64,000 bases of DNA from NCBI GenBank assembly GCA_024362935.1, contig JANCRA010000061.1:2356001-2420000 (forward strand), in the 5' to 3' direction. This stretch comes from Setophaga petechia (taxonomy: Eukaryota; Chordata; Aves; Passeriformes; Parulidae). Positions 47,415 through 60,222 of this stretch are shown piece after piece. Numbering within the stretch: the first letter of the stretch is position 1; each line of letters starts with the position of its first letter. Under the pieces are notes generated by a model. That model was not told where the DNA came from. It was given only the letters and a program-made list of their open reading frames with translations, and did not search any database. Both the position numbers and the translations under genes were made by a program.

Positions 47415-48147
47415 GTAAGTGCCAGTTGCGTGTGGTGCTGTCTTTAGTGCAAGGCAGAGCTGCAAGTTTTGGAGCAGCCAGCACTTTGCTGTTGCTGGCT
47501 GAGGATGCTGGGTGCTGCAGTCCTGGCAGGAGCTCGGGATCTCCTGCAGGCAGCGCCCACAGAACTTGGCCTTGGAGCTGTCACGTTGAGGCCGCAAAGG
47601 GCCGGTGCCTCTGGGAGAGCATGTGGCTGCTTGGCTCAGGGAAGCTCTGTCTCTTGGCTTCTGCAGTGCTATGGCCTAGGGCAAAGGAGGTAGTGCTGCA
47701 GGTGCCAGGCCTTGGCATGTTTGTTTTCCCAATTTGGAAAGGTGTCTTTGGTTAGTGGAAACGGTCTGCACTTTCCTTGAGTAGTTCTTCACTTGCACAG
47801 TGTGTTTTGGACCAGCTGTCTTTTGGCTTTTGATAAGCTGCAAGGGCAGGATTGTGTGGTCCATGCAGCTGCGGGGGACCATTCTTGTCCCGTGTGGCCA
47901 AAGACACAAAGCCCGGAGTTGCGAAGCCTTCTTGTCAGGCCACAAGCAGAAGCGGCCAGTTTCTGCTGGTGCATATCTTGGTGCAGTCTGCAGCTTTGGC
48001 AAGTGCCTTGGAGCCTGGAGCGGGGGTGAAGCTGCAAGTCCTTGACCGCTGTCTTGTGTTGCTCGGAAGAGGAAGGCCATCTTGCAATGGTGCCTGCTGG
48101 ATCTGAAGTGAAATGGGGACCTGTGTGGCTGGGGAGCTGCGTGGGCC

Positions 48148-48476
48148 AAAAGGACGCAGGGCTGGTGGCCTAGAGCAGCTGAAGATGAGGCAGCGTGTGG
48201 CCAGGGGGCCAAGAAGGCCAAGGGCATGGTGGCCTGTGTCAGCAGCAGTGGGACAGCAGGAGCAGGGCAGTGAGCGTGGCCCTGTGCTGGGCTGTGCTGC
48301 GGCCACAGCTGGAGCGCTGTGTGCACTTGTGGGCCCCTGGCAAGCAGAAAGTCATGGAGGGGCTGCAGCGTGTGCACAGAAGGACAGGGGAGCTGGGCCA
48401 GGGGGTGCAGCACAAGGCCAGTGAGGAGGTGCTGAGGGAGCTCTAGCCTGGACAATGGGAGGCTCTTGAGGGACCT
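48148..48476 (+). mobile_element. CR1 fragment, S form (U19)
   Basis: Longer-left-end CR1 piece, S2 junction. Confidence 0.83.
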
Positions 48477-49059
48477 GCAGGCAGACTTCCATCCATCGAT
48501 CCCTACATGACAGCGCTCAGCACAAGGGCTGTTTCCCTGCCAAGTATGCCCTCACTGCATCCACGGGCTTTTGACACTGGAGTGGGTGACGCTTCTATCT
48601 TGTGGTTTGTTGGCTCATTGGTTTCTTAGGAGGAGAAAGCCTGTTCATTTTCCTCTTTTTCCAGCAAGTTAAGATGTTCCTGCACAATGTTTCCTGCGCT
48701 TTTCCAGCTCTGGATGGGATTCTGATCCAGTTTTTAATTTTCTACGTCTACAGCAGCGGTAGTAAAGGCGCTGCTGTCGCTTTCCTAGTTTGCCATTTCA
48801 GCGCTTTCAAGCAGTAAAAGCTCTGTTTTGCCAAGACAGCCTTGCTTACTAATAGCAGTCAGAGAGGAAAATCAACTTCATACCCATCTGCAGTGCGGTT
48901 GAGTTGGCCCATTTTGATTTGGTGGCTATAACTTAGAACCCCTCTGTCACTATGAAATGTTATAAGACATCCTTAGGAGATGTGGTGGTAGATGTGAAAA
49001 GAAATGAGGTTCTACATGCTAGGAAATGGCCCGTCCCTCATGCTCCTCTCTTCTCACAG

Positions 49060-49191
49060 ATGACTGAACCAAGAGCCGTCTCTCCCCTGGCTCCCTCTGC
49101 TCCTGGAGAAGAAGCCAAAGAGGAGCAAAGGGAGGTGGATGAGCGCCAGCCTCCATCAGTGCTCACACCAGAGCCTGGACATTCTGCACCT
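49060..49191 (+). CDS. U19 E6 exon
   Basis: Standard 44-codon E6 with intact splice pair. Confidence 0.7.
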
Positions 49192-50294
49192 GTAAGTGCC
49201 AGTTGTGTGTGGTGCTGTCTTTAGTGCAAGGCAGAGCTGCAAGTTTTGGAGCAGCCAGCACTTTGCTGTTGCTGGCTGAGGATGCTGGGTGCTGCAGTCC
49301 TGGCAGGAGCTCGGGATCTCCTGCAGGCAGCGCCCACAGAACTTGGCCTTGGAGCTGTCACGTTGAGGCCGCAAAGGGCCGGTGCCTCTGGGAGAGCATG
49401 TGGCTGCTTGGCTCAGGGAAGCTCTGTCTCTTGGCTTCTGCAGTGCTATGGCCTAGGGCAAAGGAGGTAGTGCTGCAGGTGCCAGGCCTTGGCATGTTTG
49501 TTTTCCCAATTTGGAAAGGTGTCCTTGGTTTGTGAAAACGGTCTGCACTTTCCTTGAGTAATTCTTCACTTGCACAGTGTGTTTTGGACCAGCTGTCTTT
49601 TGGCTTTTGATAAGCTGCAAGGGCAGGATTGTGTGGTCCATGCAGCTGCGGGGGACCATTCTTGTCCCGTGTGGCCAAAGACACAAAGCGCGGAGTTGCG
49701 AAGCCTTCTTGTCAGGCCACAAGCAGAAGCGGCCAGTTTCTGCTGGTGCATATCTTGGTGCAGTCTGCAGCTTTGGCAAGTGCCTTGGAGCCCGGAGCGG
49801 GGGTGAAGCTGCAAGTCCTTGACCGCTGTCCTGTGTTGCTCGGAAGAGGAAGGCCATCTTGCAATGGTGCCTGCTGGATCTGAAGTGAAATGGGCTCCTG
49901 TGTGGCCGAGGAGCTGCATGGGCCAAAATGCTGGTCAGAATTCTCAGCTGACAAAAGAGGGAGAAGAAACACCTTGGTCCTCCTCTTGAGGTGACCATAG
50001 AGTTTCTCTGATGTCCATCTGAGGATCTTTGCATGCATCCTTATCTCCTGAATGACTGGCATTTCTTTCAAGAGTGTGGATGTCAGGAAGGAGAAATGCT
50101 GGTGCAGGCCTGAAGAGAACTCCTGAAGTGTCTCTCACAAGGAGTGAGCTGACCCAGGAAGCCACCTGCAGCGCCAGGATGGAGCTGTGGGACAGGGCAG
50201 GGTGTCAGTCCCTACTGAAAGACAAACAGGACATGGCAGAAGCCGAGGGAGGCTCTCAGCAGACCCCTGAGAAATGCCACACCCTCCCTGTCAG

Positions 50295-52737
50295 CTACCT
50301 GAGAGGCTGTTGGAGCTTCAGTCCCAGATGGCCCCTGACTGTAGGGCCAGGGTCACTTTGGAATCTGTGCCTCCCCTTGAACACAGAATGACCCAGCAGA
50401 GCAGCAGCACAGTGCTTTGGGAACGTGTGAGCCCAGCAGTCTTTGAGTCTCGGCCCACAAAGCTCATATGGGAAGTTGAAACCCGTCTTCTCTTGCTTTC
50501 TGTGCAGGTGCTTCTAGAGAGAGAGCAGGAGCAGACTGCCTCATCAGAGATGCCATGCCCGACTCAGGGAGAGCTGTTCCCAGCCCGAGAGCAGGAAGAG
50601 CAGCTCAGGCAGCAGGTGGAAGAGCCACAGGAGAATGGCCAGGTAAGCCTGACTGGCCAGGTGACAGAGGGAAGGGCAGGAAGAGGGGCACAAACCAGAG
50701 CTCTTGGGACTGAGGAGGCCAGGAAGTCCCACAGGCACTGCAAGCACAGAGCCTTGGAATGTGCGAGATCAGCACCAGGACAGGATGGTTACAGTGGTAG
50801 CAGAGCTGGGCAGGGAAGCAGAAGGAGGCGGCTGAATAAACGTGATTTTGAGGCTAAAAGAGGGAAAAGCTGCGTTTGATGGCAGCTCCCAGTCACTTGC
50901 TCTGCATTTGTGTGTACAGAAGATCAAGGCAGAGCCACAAGCAGAGCTGCCCAAAGCTCAGAGTGCCATCATGGCAGCGAAGAGGAGGAGTGAAGACATC
51001 CAAGAGGAGAAGAATCTCCCTATGCAGAGGGGCAATCAACAAAAAGAGGTGAATGAAGGAATGGCAGCCACTCCACTCGTGAAACAGAGTCCTTTTTGTT
51101 GTTGTTTACAGAAAATTGACGAACAGATGCAGGCACGGCTGCAGGAAACTGAGGCTAGGATCAAGGCAAGGAAGAAGAGGCTAGATGAAAAGATTAAAAT
51201 CATCAAAGAGAAAATTAATCATCTCCTTCATGAGCAAAAGGCTCCAGAAAAGCAAGTGAGTGAAATAGCAATAGCCACTGCAGTCACCCAAGGGGTGGTT
51301 TCTGCCCTCCTTGCCTTGCCAGTGCAGAGCAGCACAGGGGTGGGGTGATGCCTCTGAGTGCCATCCTGATGAGGCCTCTATCAGAGCTGCTCTGAAGGAC
51401 ACTTCCTGCTCTGCTGAATCTCAGCTGATGCTCTAGACAGTGGCATTACTCCCTTGGCCATTTAGCCAGCAGTCGTCCGAATGAACTCCTTCTGGCTTCT
51501 TCCAGGAGACCTTGGTTCTTGAGGTGTTTTTGCTGGTGAACATGGTCACTCACATAGATTTGGGACACAAGCTACAAACTGTCTGCATCCCTTGTGAATC
51601 TGCTCCTGTCCTTTTCTTTGCTTTCTTCCCAGTCGATGACTCCTGGCTGACGGGGACAAGCTGTAGTCTCTGACTGCTTTGTTCTGTTTGACTTGAGTGG
51701 GAAGTGTCGCCATCCTACCTGGCAGCCTGCAAAGGCTTCCAGCAAATGACGGGCAACCAAGAGCCCCGAGGCTGGCATGGTGGCCTGTGTCAGCAGCAGT
51801 GGGGCAGCAGGAGCAGGGCAGTGAGCGTGGCCCTGTGCTGGGCTGCGCTGCGGCCACAGCTGGAGTGCTGTGTGCGCTTGTGGGCCCCTGGCAAGCAGAA
51901 AGTCATGGAGGGGCTGCAGCGTGTGCACAGAAGGACAGGGGAGCTGGGCCAGGGGGTGCAGCACAAGGCCAGTGAGGAGGTGCTGAGGGAGCTCTAGCCT
52001 GGACAATGGGAGGCTCTTGAGGGACCTGCAGGCAGACTTCCATCAATGCCTGCATGACAAGGCTCAGCACAAGAGCTGTTTCACCATCAAACATCCCCTC
52101 ACTGCATCCAAGGGCTTTACATACGTGAGTGGGTGGCACTTCCATCTTGTGGTTTGTTGGCTTGTGGTTTTGCTAGGAGGAGAAGGCCTGTTCATTTGCC
52201 TCTTTTTCCAGCAAGCAAAGATGCTTCTGCACAACGTTCCCTGCCCTTTTCCAGCCCTGGAGGGGATTCTGATTCAGTTTTAGTTTTCCACCTCTGCAGC
52301 AGCTGTAGCAAAGGCGTTGCTGTTGCTTTCCTAGTTTTCCATTTCAGCGCTTGCGAGCACTAAAAGCTCGGTTTTTCCTAAACGACCTTGCTTACTGATG
52401 GCAGCCAGGGAGGAAAATCAACTTCAAATCCATCCAGAGTTCTGTTGCATTGGCCCATTTTAATTTGGTGGCTATAACTTAGAACCCCTCTGTCACTATG
52501 AAATAGGATGATTTTTCCTTAGAAGATGTGGTGGTAGATGTGAAAAGAAATGAGGTTCTACATGCTAGGAAATGGCCCGTCCCTCATGCTCCTCTCTTCT
52601 CACAGATGACTGAACCAAGAGCCGTCTCTCCCCTGGCTCCCTCTGCTCCTGGAGAAGAAGCCAAAGAGGAGCAAAGGGAGGTGGATGAGCGCCAGCCTCC
52701 ATCAGTGCTCACACCAGAGCCTGGACATTCTGCACCT
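50295..52737 (+). CDS. U20 exon cassette E0-E3 and E6
   Basis: E0 50295-50426, E1 50508-50642, E2 50920-51048, E3 51112-51255 (residue 37 His), E6 52606-52737. Splice dinucleotides intact. Confidence 0.65.
51774..52027 (+). mobile_element. CR1 fragment, L form (U20)
   Basis: Short-left-end CR1 piece joined to the E5 remnant. Confidence 0.83.
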
Positions 52738-53470
52738 GTAAGTGCCAGTTGTGTGTGGTGCTGTCTTTAGTGCAAGGCAGAGCTGCAAGTTTTGGAGCAG
52801 CCAGCACTTTGCTGTTGCTGGCTGAGGATGCTGGGTGCTGCAGTCCTGGCAGGAGCTCGGGATCTCCTGCAGGCAGCGCCCACAGAACTTGGCCTTGGAG
52901 CTGTCACGTTGAGGCCGCAAAGGGCCGGTGCCTCTGGGAGAGCATGTGGCTGCTTGGCTCAGGGAAGCTCTGTCTCTTGGCTTCTGCAGTGCTATGGCCT
53001 AGGGCAAAGGAGGTAGTGCTGCAGGTGCCAGGCCTTGGCATGTTTGTTTTCCCAATTTGGAAAGGTGTCTTTGGTTAGTGGAAACGGTCTGCACTTTCCT
53101 TGAGTAGTTCTTCACTTGCACAGTGTGTTTTGGACCAGCTGTCTTTTGGCTTTTGATAAGCTGCAAGGGCAGGATTGTGTGGTCCATGCAGCTGCGGGGG
53201 ACCATTCTTGTCCCGTGTGGCCAAAGACACAAAGCCCGGAGTTGCGAAGCCTTCTTGTCAGGCCACAAGCAGAAGCGGCCAGTTTCTGCTGGTGCATATC
53301 TTGGTGCAGTCTGCAGCTTTGGCAAGTGCCTTGGAGCCTGGAGCGGGGGTGAAGCTGCAAGTCCTTGACCGCTGTCTTGTGTTGCTCGGAAGAGGAAGGC
53401 CATCTTGCAATGGTGCCTGCTGGATCTGAAGTGAAATGGGGACCTGTGTGGCTGGGGAGCTGCGTGGGCC

Positions 53471-53799
53471 AAAAGGACGCAGGGCTGGTGGCCTAGAGCA
53501 GCTGAAGATGAGGCAGCGTGTGGCCAGGGGGCCAAGAAGGCCAAGGGCATGGTGGCCTGTGTCAGCAGCAGTGGGACAGCAGGAGCAGGGCAGTGAGCGT
53601 GGCCCTGTGCTGGGCTGTGCTGCGGCCACAGCTGGAGCGCTGTGTGCACTTGTGGGCCCCTGGCAAGCAGAAAGTCATGGAGGGGCTGCAGCGTGTGCAC
53701 AGAAGGACAGGGGAGCTGGGCCAGGGGGTGCAGCACAAGGCCAGTGAGGAGGTGCTGAGGGAGCTCTAGCCTGGACAATGGGAGGCTCTTGAGGGACCT
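53471..53799 (+). mobile_element. CR1 fragment, S form (U21)
   Basis: Longer-left-end CR1 piece, S2 junction. Confidence 0.83.
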
Positions 53800-54382
53800 G
53801 CAGGCAGACTTCCATCCATCGATCCCTACATGACAGCGCTCAGCACAAGGGCTGTTTCCCTGCCAAGTATGCCCTCACTGCATCCACGGGCTTTTGACAC
53901 TGGAGTGGGTGACGCTTCTATCTTGTGGTTTGTTGGCTCATTGGTTTCTTAGGAGGAGAAAGCCTGTTCATTTTCCTCTTTTTCCAGCAAGTTAAGATGT
54001 TCCTGCACAATGTTTCCTGCGCTTTTCCAGCTCTGGATGGGATTCTGATCCAGTTTTTAATTTTCTACGTCTACAGCAGCGGTAGTAAAGGCGCTGCTGT
54101 CGCTTTCCTAGTTTGCCATTTCAGCGCTTTCAAGCAGTAAAAGCTCTGTTTTGCCAAGACAGCCTTGCTTACTAATAGCAGTCAGAGAGGAAAATCAACT
54201 TCATACCCATCTGCAGTGCGGTTGAGTTGGCCCATTTTGATTTGGTGGCTATAACTTAGAACCCCTCTGTCACTATGAAATGTTATAAGACATCCTTAGG
54301 AGATGTGGTGGTAGATGTGAAAAGAAATGAGGTTCTACATGCTAGGAAATGGCCCGTCCCTCATGCTCCTCTCTTCTCACAG

Positions 54383-54514
54383 ATGACTGAACCAAGAGCC
54401 GTCTCTCCCCTGGCTCCCTCTGCTCCTGGAGAAGAAGCCAAAGAGGAGCAAAGGGAGGTGGATGAGCGCCAGCCTCCATCAGTGCTCACACCAGAGCCTG
54501 GACATTCTGCACCT
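54383..54514 (+). CDS. U21 E6 exon
   Basis: Standard 44-codon E6 with intact splice pair. Confidence 0.7.
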
Positions 54515-55617
54515 GTAAGTGCCAGTTGTGTGTGGTGCTGTCTTTAGTGCAAGGCAGAGCTGCAAGTTTTGGAGCAGCCAGCACTTTGCTGTTGCTGGCT
54601 GAGGATGCTGGGTGCTGCAGTCCTGGCAGGAGCTCGGGATCTCCTGCAGGCAGCGCCCACAGAACTTGGCCTTGGAGCTGTCACGTTGAGGCCGCAAAGG
54701 GCCGGTGCCTCTGGGAGAGCATGTGGCTGCTTGGCTCAGGGAAGCTCTGTCTCTTGGCTTCTGCAGTGCTATGGCCTAGGGCAAAGGAGGTAGTGCTGCA
54801 GGTGCCAGGCCTTGGCATGTTTGTTTTCCCAATTTGGAAAGGTGTCCTTGGTTTGTGAAAACGGTCTGCACTTTCCTTGAGTAATTCTTCACTTGCACAG
54901 TGTGTTTTGGACCAGCTGTCTTTTGGCTTTTGATAAGCTGCAAGGGCAGGATTGTGTGGTCCATGCAGCTGCGGGGGACCATTCTTGTCCCGTGTGGCCA
55001 AAGACACAAAGCGCGGAGTTGCGAAGCCTTCTTGTCAGGCCACAAGCAGAAGCGGCCAGTTTCTGCTGGTGCATATCTTGGTGCAGTCTGCAGCTTTGGC
55101 AAGTGCCTTGGAGCCCGGAGCGGGGGTGAAGCTGCAAGTCCTTGACCGCTGTCCTGTGTTGCTCGGAAGAGGAAGGCCATCTTGCAATGGTGCCTGCTGG
55201 ATCTGAAGTGAAATGGGCTCCTGTGTGGCCGAGGAGCTGCATGGGCCAAAATGCTGGTCAGAATTCTCAGCTGACAAAAGAGGGAGAAGAAACACCTTGG
55301 TCCTCCTCTTGAGGTGACCATAGAGTTTCTCTGATGTCCATCTGAGGATCTTTGCATGCATCCTTATCTCCTGAATGACTGGCATTTCTTTCAAGAGTGT
55401 GGATGTCAGGAAGGAGAAATGCTGGTGCAGGCCTGAAGAGAACTCCTGAAGTGTCTCTCACAAGGAGTGAGCTGACCCAGGAAGCCACCTGCAGCGCCAG
55501 GATGGAGCTGTGGGACAGGGCAGGGTGTCAGTCCCTACTGAAAGACAAACAGGACATGGCAGAAGCCGAGGGAGGCTCTCAGCAGACCCCTGAGAAATGC
55601 CACACCCTCCCTGTCAG

Positions 55618-58060
55618 CTACCTGAGAGGCTGTTGGAGCTTCAGTCCCAGATGGCCCCTGACTGTAGGGCCAGGGTCACTTTGGAATCTGTGCCTCCCCT
55701 TGAACACAGAATGACCCAGCAGAGCAGCAGCACAGTGCTTTGGGAACGTGTGAGCCCAGCAGTCTTTGAGTCTCGGCCCACAAAGCTCATATGGGAAGTT
55801 GAAACCCGTCTTCTCTTGCTTTCTGTGCAGGTGCTTCTAGAGAGAGAGCAGGAGCAGACTGCCTCATCAGAGATGCCATGCCCGACTCAGGGAGAGCTGT
55901 TCCCAGCCCGAGAGCAGGAAGAGCAGCTCAGGCAGCAGGTGGAAGAGCCACAGGAGAATGGCCAGGTAAGCCTGACTGGCCAGGTGACAGAGGGAAGGGC
56001 AGGAAGAGGGGCACAAACCAGAGCTCTTGGGACTGAGGAGGCCAGGAAGTCCCACAGGCACTGCAAGCACAGAGCCTTGGAATGTGCGAGATCAGCACCA
56101 GGACAGGATGGTTACAGTGGTAGCAGAGCTGGGCAGGGAAGCAGAAGGAGGCGGCTGAATAAACGTGATTTTGAGGCTAAAAGAGGGAAAAGCTGCGTTT
56201 GATGGCAGCTCCCAGTCACTTGCTCTGCATTTGTGTGTACAGAAGATCAAGGCAGAGCCACAAGCAGAGCTGCCCAAAGCTCAGAGTGCCATCATGGCAG
56301 CGAAGAGGAGGAGTGAAGACATCCAAGAGGAGAAGAATCTCCCTATGCAGAGGGGCAATCAACAAAAAGAGGTGAATGAAGGAATGGCAGCCACTCCACT
56401 CGTGAAACAGAGTCCTTTTTGTTGTTGTTTACAGAAAATTGACGAACAGATGCAGGCACGGCTGCAGGAAACTGAGGCTAGGATCAAGGCAAGGAAGAAG
56501 AGGCTAGATGAAAAGATTAAAATCATCAAAGAGAAAATTAATCGTCTCCTTCATGAGCAAAAGGCTCCAGAAAAGCAAGTGAGTGAAATAGCAATAGCCA
56601 CTGCAGTCACCCAAGGGGTGGTTTCTGCCCTCCTTGCCTTGCCAGTGCAGAGCAGCACAGGGGTGGGGTGATGCCTCTGAGTGCCATCCTGATGAGGCCT
56701 CTATCAGAGCTGCTCTGAAGGACACTTCCTGCTCTGCTGAATCTCAGCTGATGCTCTAGACAGTGGCATTACTCCCTTGGCCATTTAGCCAGCAGTCGTC
56801 CGAATGAACTCCTTCTGGCTTCTTCCAGGAGACCTTGGTTGTTGAGGTGTTTTTGCTGGTGAACATGGTCACTCACATAGATTTGGGACACAAGCTACAA
56901 ACTGTCTGCATCCCTTGTGAATCTGCTCCTGTCCTTTTCTTTGCTTTCTTCCCAGTCGATGACTCCTGGCTGACGGGGACAAGCTGTAGTCTCTGACTGC
57001 TTTGTTCTGTTTGACTTGAGTGGGAAGTGTCGCCATCCTACCTGGCAGCCTGCAAAGGCTTCCAGCAAATGACGGGCAACCAAGAGCCCCGAGGCTGGCA
57101 TGGTGGCCTGTGTCAGCAGCAGTGGGGCAGCAGGAGCAGGGCAGTGAGCGTGGCCCTGTGCTGGGCTGCGCTGCGGCCACAGCTGGAGTGCTGTGTGCGC
57201 TTGTGGGCCCCTGGCAAGCAGAAAGTCATGGAGGGGCTGCAGCGTGTGCACAGAAGGACAGGGGAGCTGGGCCAGGGGGTGCAGCACAAGGCCAGTGAGG
57301 AGGTGCTGAGGGAGCTCTAGCCTGGACAATGGGAGGCTCTTGAGGGACCTGCAGGCAGACTTCCATCAATGCCTGCATGACAAGGCTCAGCACAAGAGCT
57401 GTTTCACCATCAAACATCCCCTCACTGCATCCAAGGGCTTTACATACGTGAGTGGGTGGCACTTCCATCTTGTGGTTTGTTGGCTTGTGGTTTTGCTAGG
57501 AGGAGAAGGCCTGTTCATTTGCCTCTTTTTCCAGCAAGCAAAGATGCTTCTGCACAACGTTCCCTGCCCTTTTCCAGCCCTGGAGGGGATTCTGATTCAG
57601 TTTTAGTTTTCCACCTCTGCAGCAGCTGTAGCAAAGGCGTTGCTGTTGCTTTCCTAGTTTTCCATTTCAGTGCTTGCGAGCACTAAAAGCTCGGTTTTTC
57701 CTAAACGACCTTGCTTACTGATGGCAGCCAGGGAGGAAAATCAACTTCAAATCCATCCAGAGTTCTGTTGCATTGGCCCATTTTAATTTGGTGGCTATAA
57801 CTTAGAACCCCTCTGTCACTATGAAATAGGATGATTTTTCCTTAGAAGATGTGGTGGTAGATGTGAAAAGAAATGAGGTTCTACATGCTAGGAAATGGCC
57901 CGTCCCTCATGCTCCTCTCTTCTCACAGATGACTGAACCAAGAGCCGTCTCTCCCCTGGCTCCCTCTGCTCCTGGAGAAGAAGCCAAAGAGGAGCAAAGG
58001 GAGGTGGATGAGCGCCAGCCTCCATCAGTGCTCACACCAGAGCCTGGACATTCTGCACCT
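55618..58060 (+). CDS. U22 exon cassette E0-E3 and E6
   Basis: E0 55618-55749, E1 55831-55965, E2 56243-56371, E3 56435-56578 (residue 37 Arg), E6 57929-58060. Splice dinucleotides intact. Confidence 0.65.
57097..57350 (+). mobile_element. CR1 fragment, L form (U22)
   Basis: Short-left-end CR1 piece joined to the E5 remnant. Confidence 0.83.
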
Positions 58061-58793
58061 GTAAGTGCCAGTTGCGTGTGGTGCTGTCTTTAGTGCAAGG
58101 CAGAGCTGCAAGTTTTGGAGCAGCCAGCACTTTGCTGTTGCTGGCTGAGGATGCTGGGTGCTGCAGTCCTGGCAGGAGCTCGGGATCTCCTGCAGGCAGC
58201 GCCCACAGAACTTGGCCTTGGAGCTGTCACGTTGAGGCCGCAAAGGGCCGGTGCCTCTGGGAGAGCATGTGGCTGCTTGGCTCAGGGAAGCTCTGTCTCT
58301 TGGCTTCTGCAGTGCTATGGCCTAGGGAAAAGGAGGTAGTGCTGCAGGTGCCAGGCCTTGGCATGTTTGTTTTCCCAATTTGGAAAGGTGTCTTTGGTTA
58401 GGGGAAACGGTCTGCACTTTCCTTGAGTAGTTCTTCACTTGCACAGTGTGTTTTGGACCAGCTGTCTTTTGGCTTTTGATAAGCTGCAAGGGCAGGATTG
58501 TGTGGTCCATGCAGCTGCGGGGGACCATTCTTGTCCCGTGTGGCCAAAGACACAAAGCCCGGAGTTGCGAAGCCTTCTTGTCAGGCCACAAGCAGAAGCG
58601 GCCAGTTTCTGCTGGTGCATATCTTGGTGCAGTCTGCAGCTTTGGCAAGTGCCTTGGAGCCTGGAGCGGGGGTGAAGCTGCAAGTCCTTGACCGCTGTCC
58701 TGTGTTGCTCGGAAGAGGAAGGCCATCTTGCAATGGTGCCTGCTGGATCTGAAGTGAAATGGGGACCTGTGTGGCTGGGGAGCTGCGTGGGCC

Positions 58794-59122
58794 AAAAGGA
58801 CGCAGGGCTGGTGGCCTAGAGCAGCTGAAGATGAGGCAGCGTGTGGCCAGGGGGCCAAGAAGGCCAAGGGCATGGTGGCCTGTGTCAGCAGCAGTGGGAC
58901 AGCAGGAGCAGGGCAGTGAGCGTGGCCCTGTGCTGGGCTGTGCTGCGGCCACAGCTGGAGCGCTGTGTGCACTTGTGGGCCCCTGGCAAGCAGAAAGTCA
59001 TGGAGGGGCTGCAGCGTGTGCACAGAAGGACAGGGGAGCTGGGCCAGGGGGTGCAGCACAAGGCCAGTGAGGAGGTGCTGAGGGAGCTCTAGCCTGGACA
59101 ATGGGAGGCTCTTGAGGGACCT
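58794..59122 (+). mobile_element. CR1 fragment, S form (U23)
   Basis: Longer-left-end CR1 piece; rightmost CR1 copy in the window. Confidence 0.83.
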
Positions 59123-59705
59123 GCAGGCAGACTTCCATCCATCGATCCCTACATGACAGCGCTCAGCACAAGGGCTGTTTCCCTGCCAAGTATGCCCTCA
59201 CTGCATCCACGGGCTTTTGACACTGGAGTGGGTGACGCTTCTATCTTGTGGTTTGTTGGCTCATTGGTTTCTTAGGAGGAGAAAGCCTGTTCATTTTCCT
59301 CTTTTTCCAGCAAGTTAAGATGTTCCTGCACAATGTTTCCTGCGCTTTTCCAGCTCTGGATGGGATTCTGATCCAGTTTTTAATTTTCTACGTCTACAGC
59401 AGCGGTAGTAAAGGCGCTGCTGTCGCTTTCCTAGTTTGCCATTTCAGCGCTTTCAAGCAGTAAAAGCTCTGTTTTGCCAAGACAGCCTTGCTTACTAATA
59501 GCAGTCAGAGAGGAAAATCAACTTCATACCCATCTGCAGTGCGGTTGAGTTGGCCCATTTTGATTTGGTAGCTGTGACTTAGAAACCCTCTGTCACTATG
59601 AAATGTTATAAGACATCCTTAGGAGATGTGGTGGTAGATGTGAAAAGAAATGAGGTTCTACATGCTAGGAAATGGCCCGTCCCTCATGCTCCTCTCTTCT
59701 CACAG

Positions 59706-59837
59706 ATGACTGAACCAAGAGCCGTCTCTCCCCTGGCTCCCTCTGCTCCTGGAGAAGAAGCCAAAGAGGAGCAAAGGGAGGTGGATGAGCGCCAGCCTCC
59801 ATCAGTGCTCACACCAGAGCCTGGACATTCTGCACCT
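59706..59837 (+). CDS. U23 E6 exon (last E6 in the array)
   Basis: Standard 44-codon E6 with intact splice pair. The following unit ends before its E6 position. Confidence 0.7.
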
Positions 59838-60222
59838 GTAAGTGCCAGTTGTGTGTGGTGCTGTCTTTAGTGCAAGGCAGAGCTGCAAGTTTTGGAGCAG
59901 CCAGCACTTTGCTGTTGCTGGCTGAGGATGCTGGGTGCTGCAGTCCTGGCAGGAGCTCGGGATCTCCTGCAGGCAGCGCCCACAGAACTTGGCCTTGGAG
60001 CTGTCACGTTGAGGCCGCAAAGGGCCGGTGCCTCTGGGAGAGCATGTGGCTGCTTGGCTCAGGGAAGCTCTGTCTCTTGGCTTCTGCAGTGCTATGGCCT
60101 AGGGCAAAGGAGGTAGTGCTGCAGGTGCCAGGCCTTGGCATGTTTGTTTTCCCAATTTGGAAAGGTGTCTTTGGTTAGTGGAAACGGTCTGCACTTTCCT
60201 TGAGTAGTTCTTCACTTGCACA

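Larger units (their letters stand above)
46023..47799 (+). repeat. U18, short unit, S2 subtype
   Basis: 1777 bp; first of an adjacent S2 pair with U19. Confidence 0.97.
47800..49576 (+). repeat. U19, short unit, S2 subtype with clustered tail variants
   Basis: 1777 bp. Four substitutions within 40 bp near 49523-49561 (GTCCTTGG, GTTTGTGAAAAC, GAGTAATTC) are shared only with U21. Confidence 0.97.
49577..53122 (+). repeat. U20, long unit
   Basis: 3546 bp; CAT (His) allele of E3 codon 37 shared with U9. Confidence 0.97.
53123..54899 (+). repeat. U21, short unit, S2 subtype with clustered tail variants
   Basis: Same four-substitution tail cluster as U19, near 54846-54884, at an offset of 5323 bp. 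Confidence 0.97.
54900..58445 (+). repeat. U22, long unit
   Basis: 3546 bp; private changes GGTTGTTGAGG (near 56839), CATTTCAGTGCTTGC (near 57664), CTAGGGAAAAGG (58322) and TTAGGGGAAAC (58398). Confidence 0.97.
58446..60222 (+). repeat. U23, short unit, S2 subtype
   Basis: 1777 bp; last S unit of the array. Confidence 0.97.
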
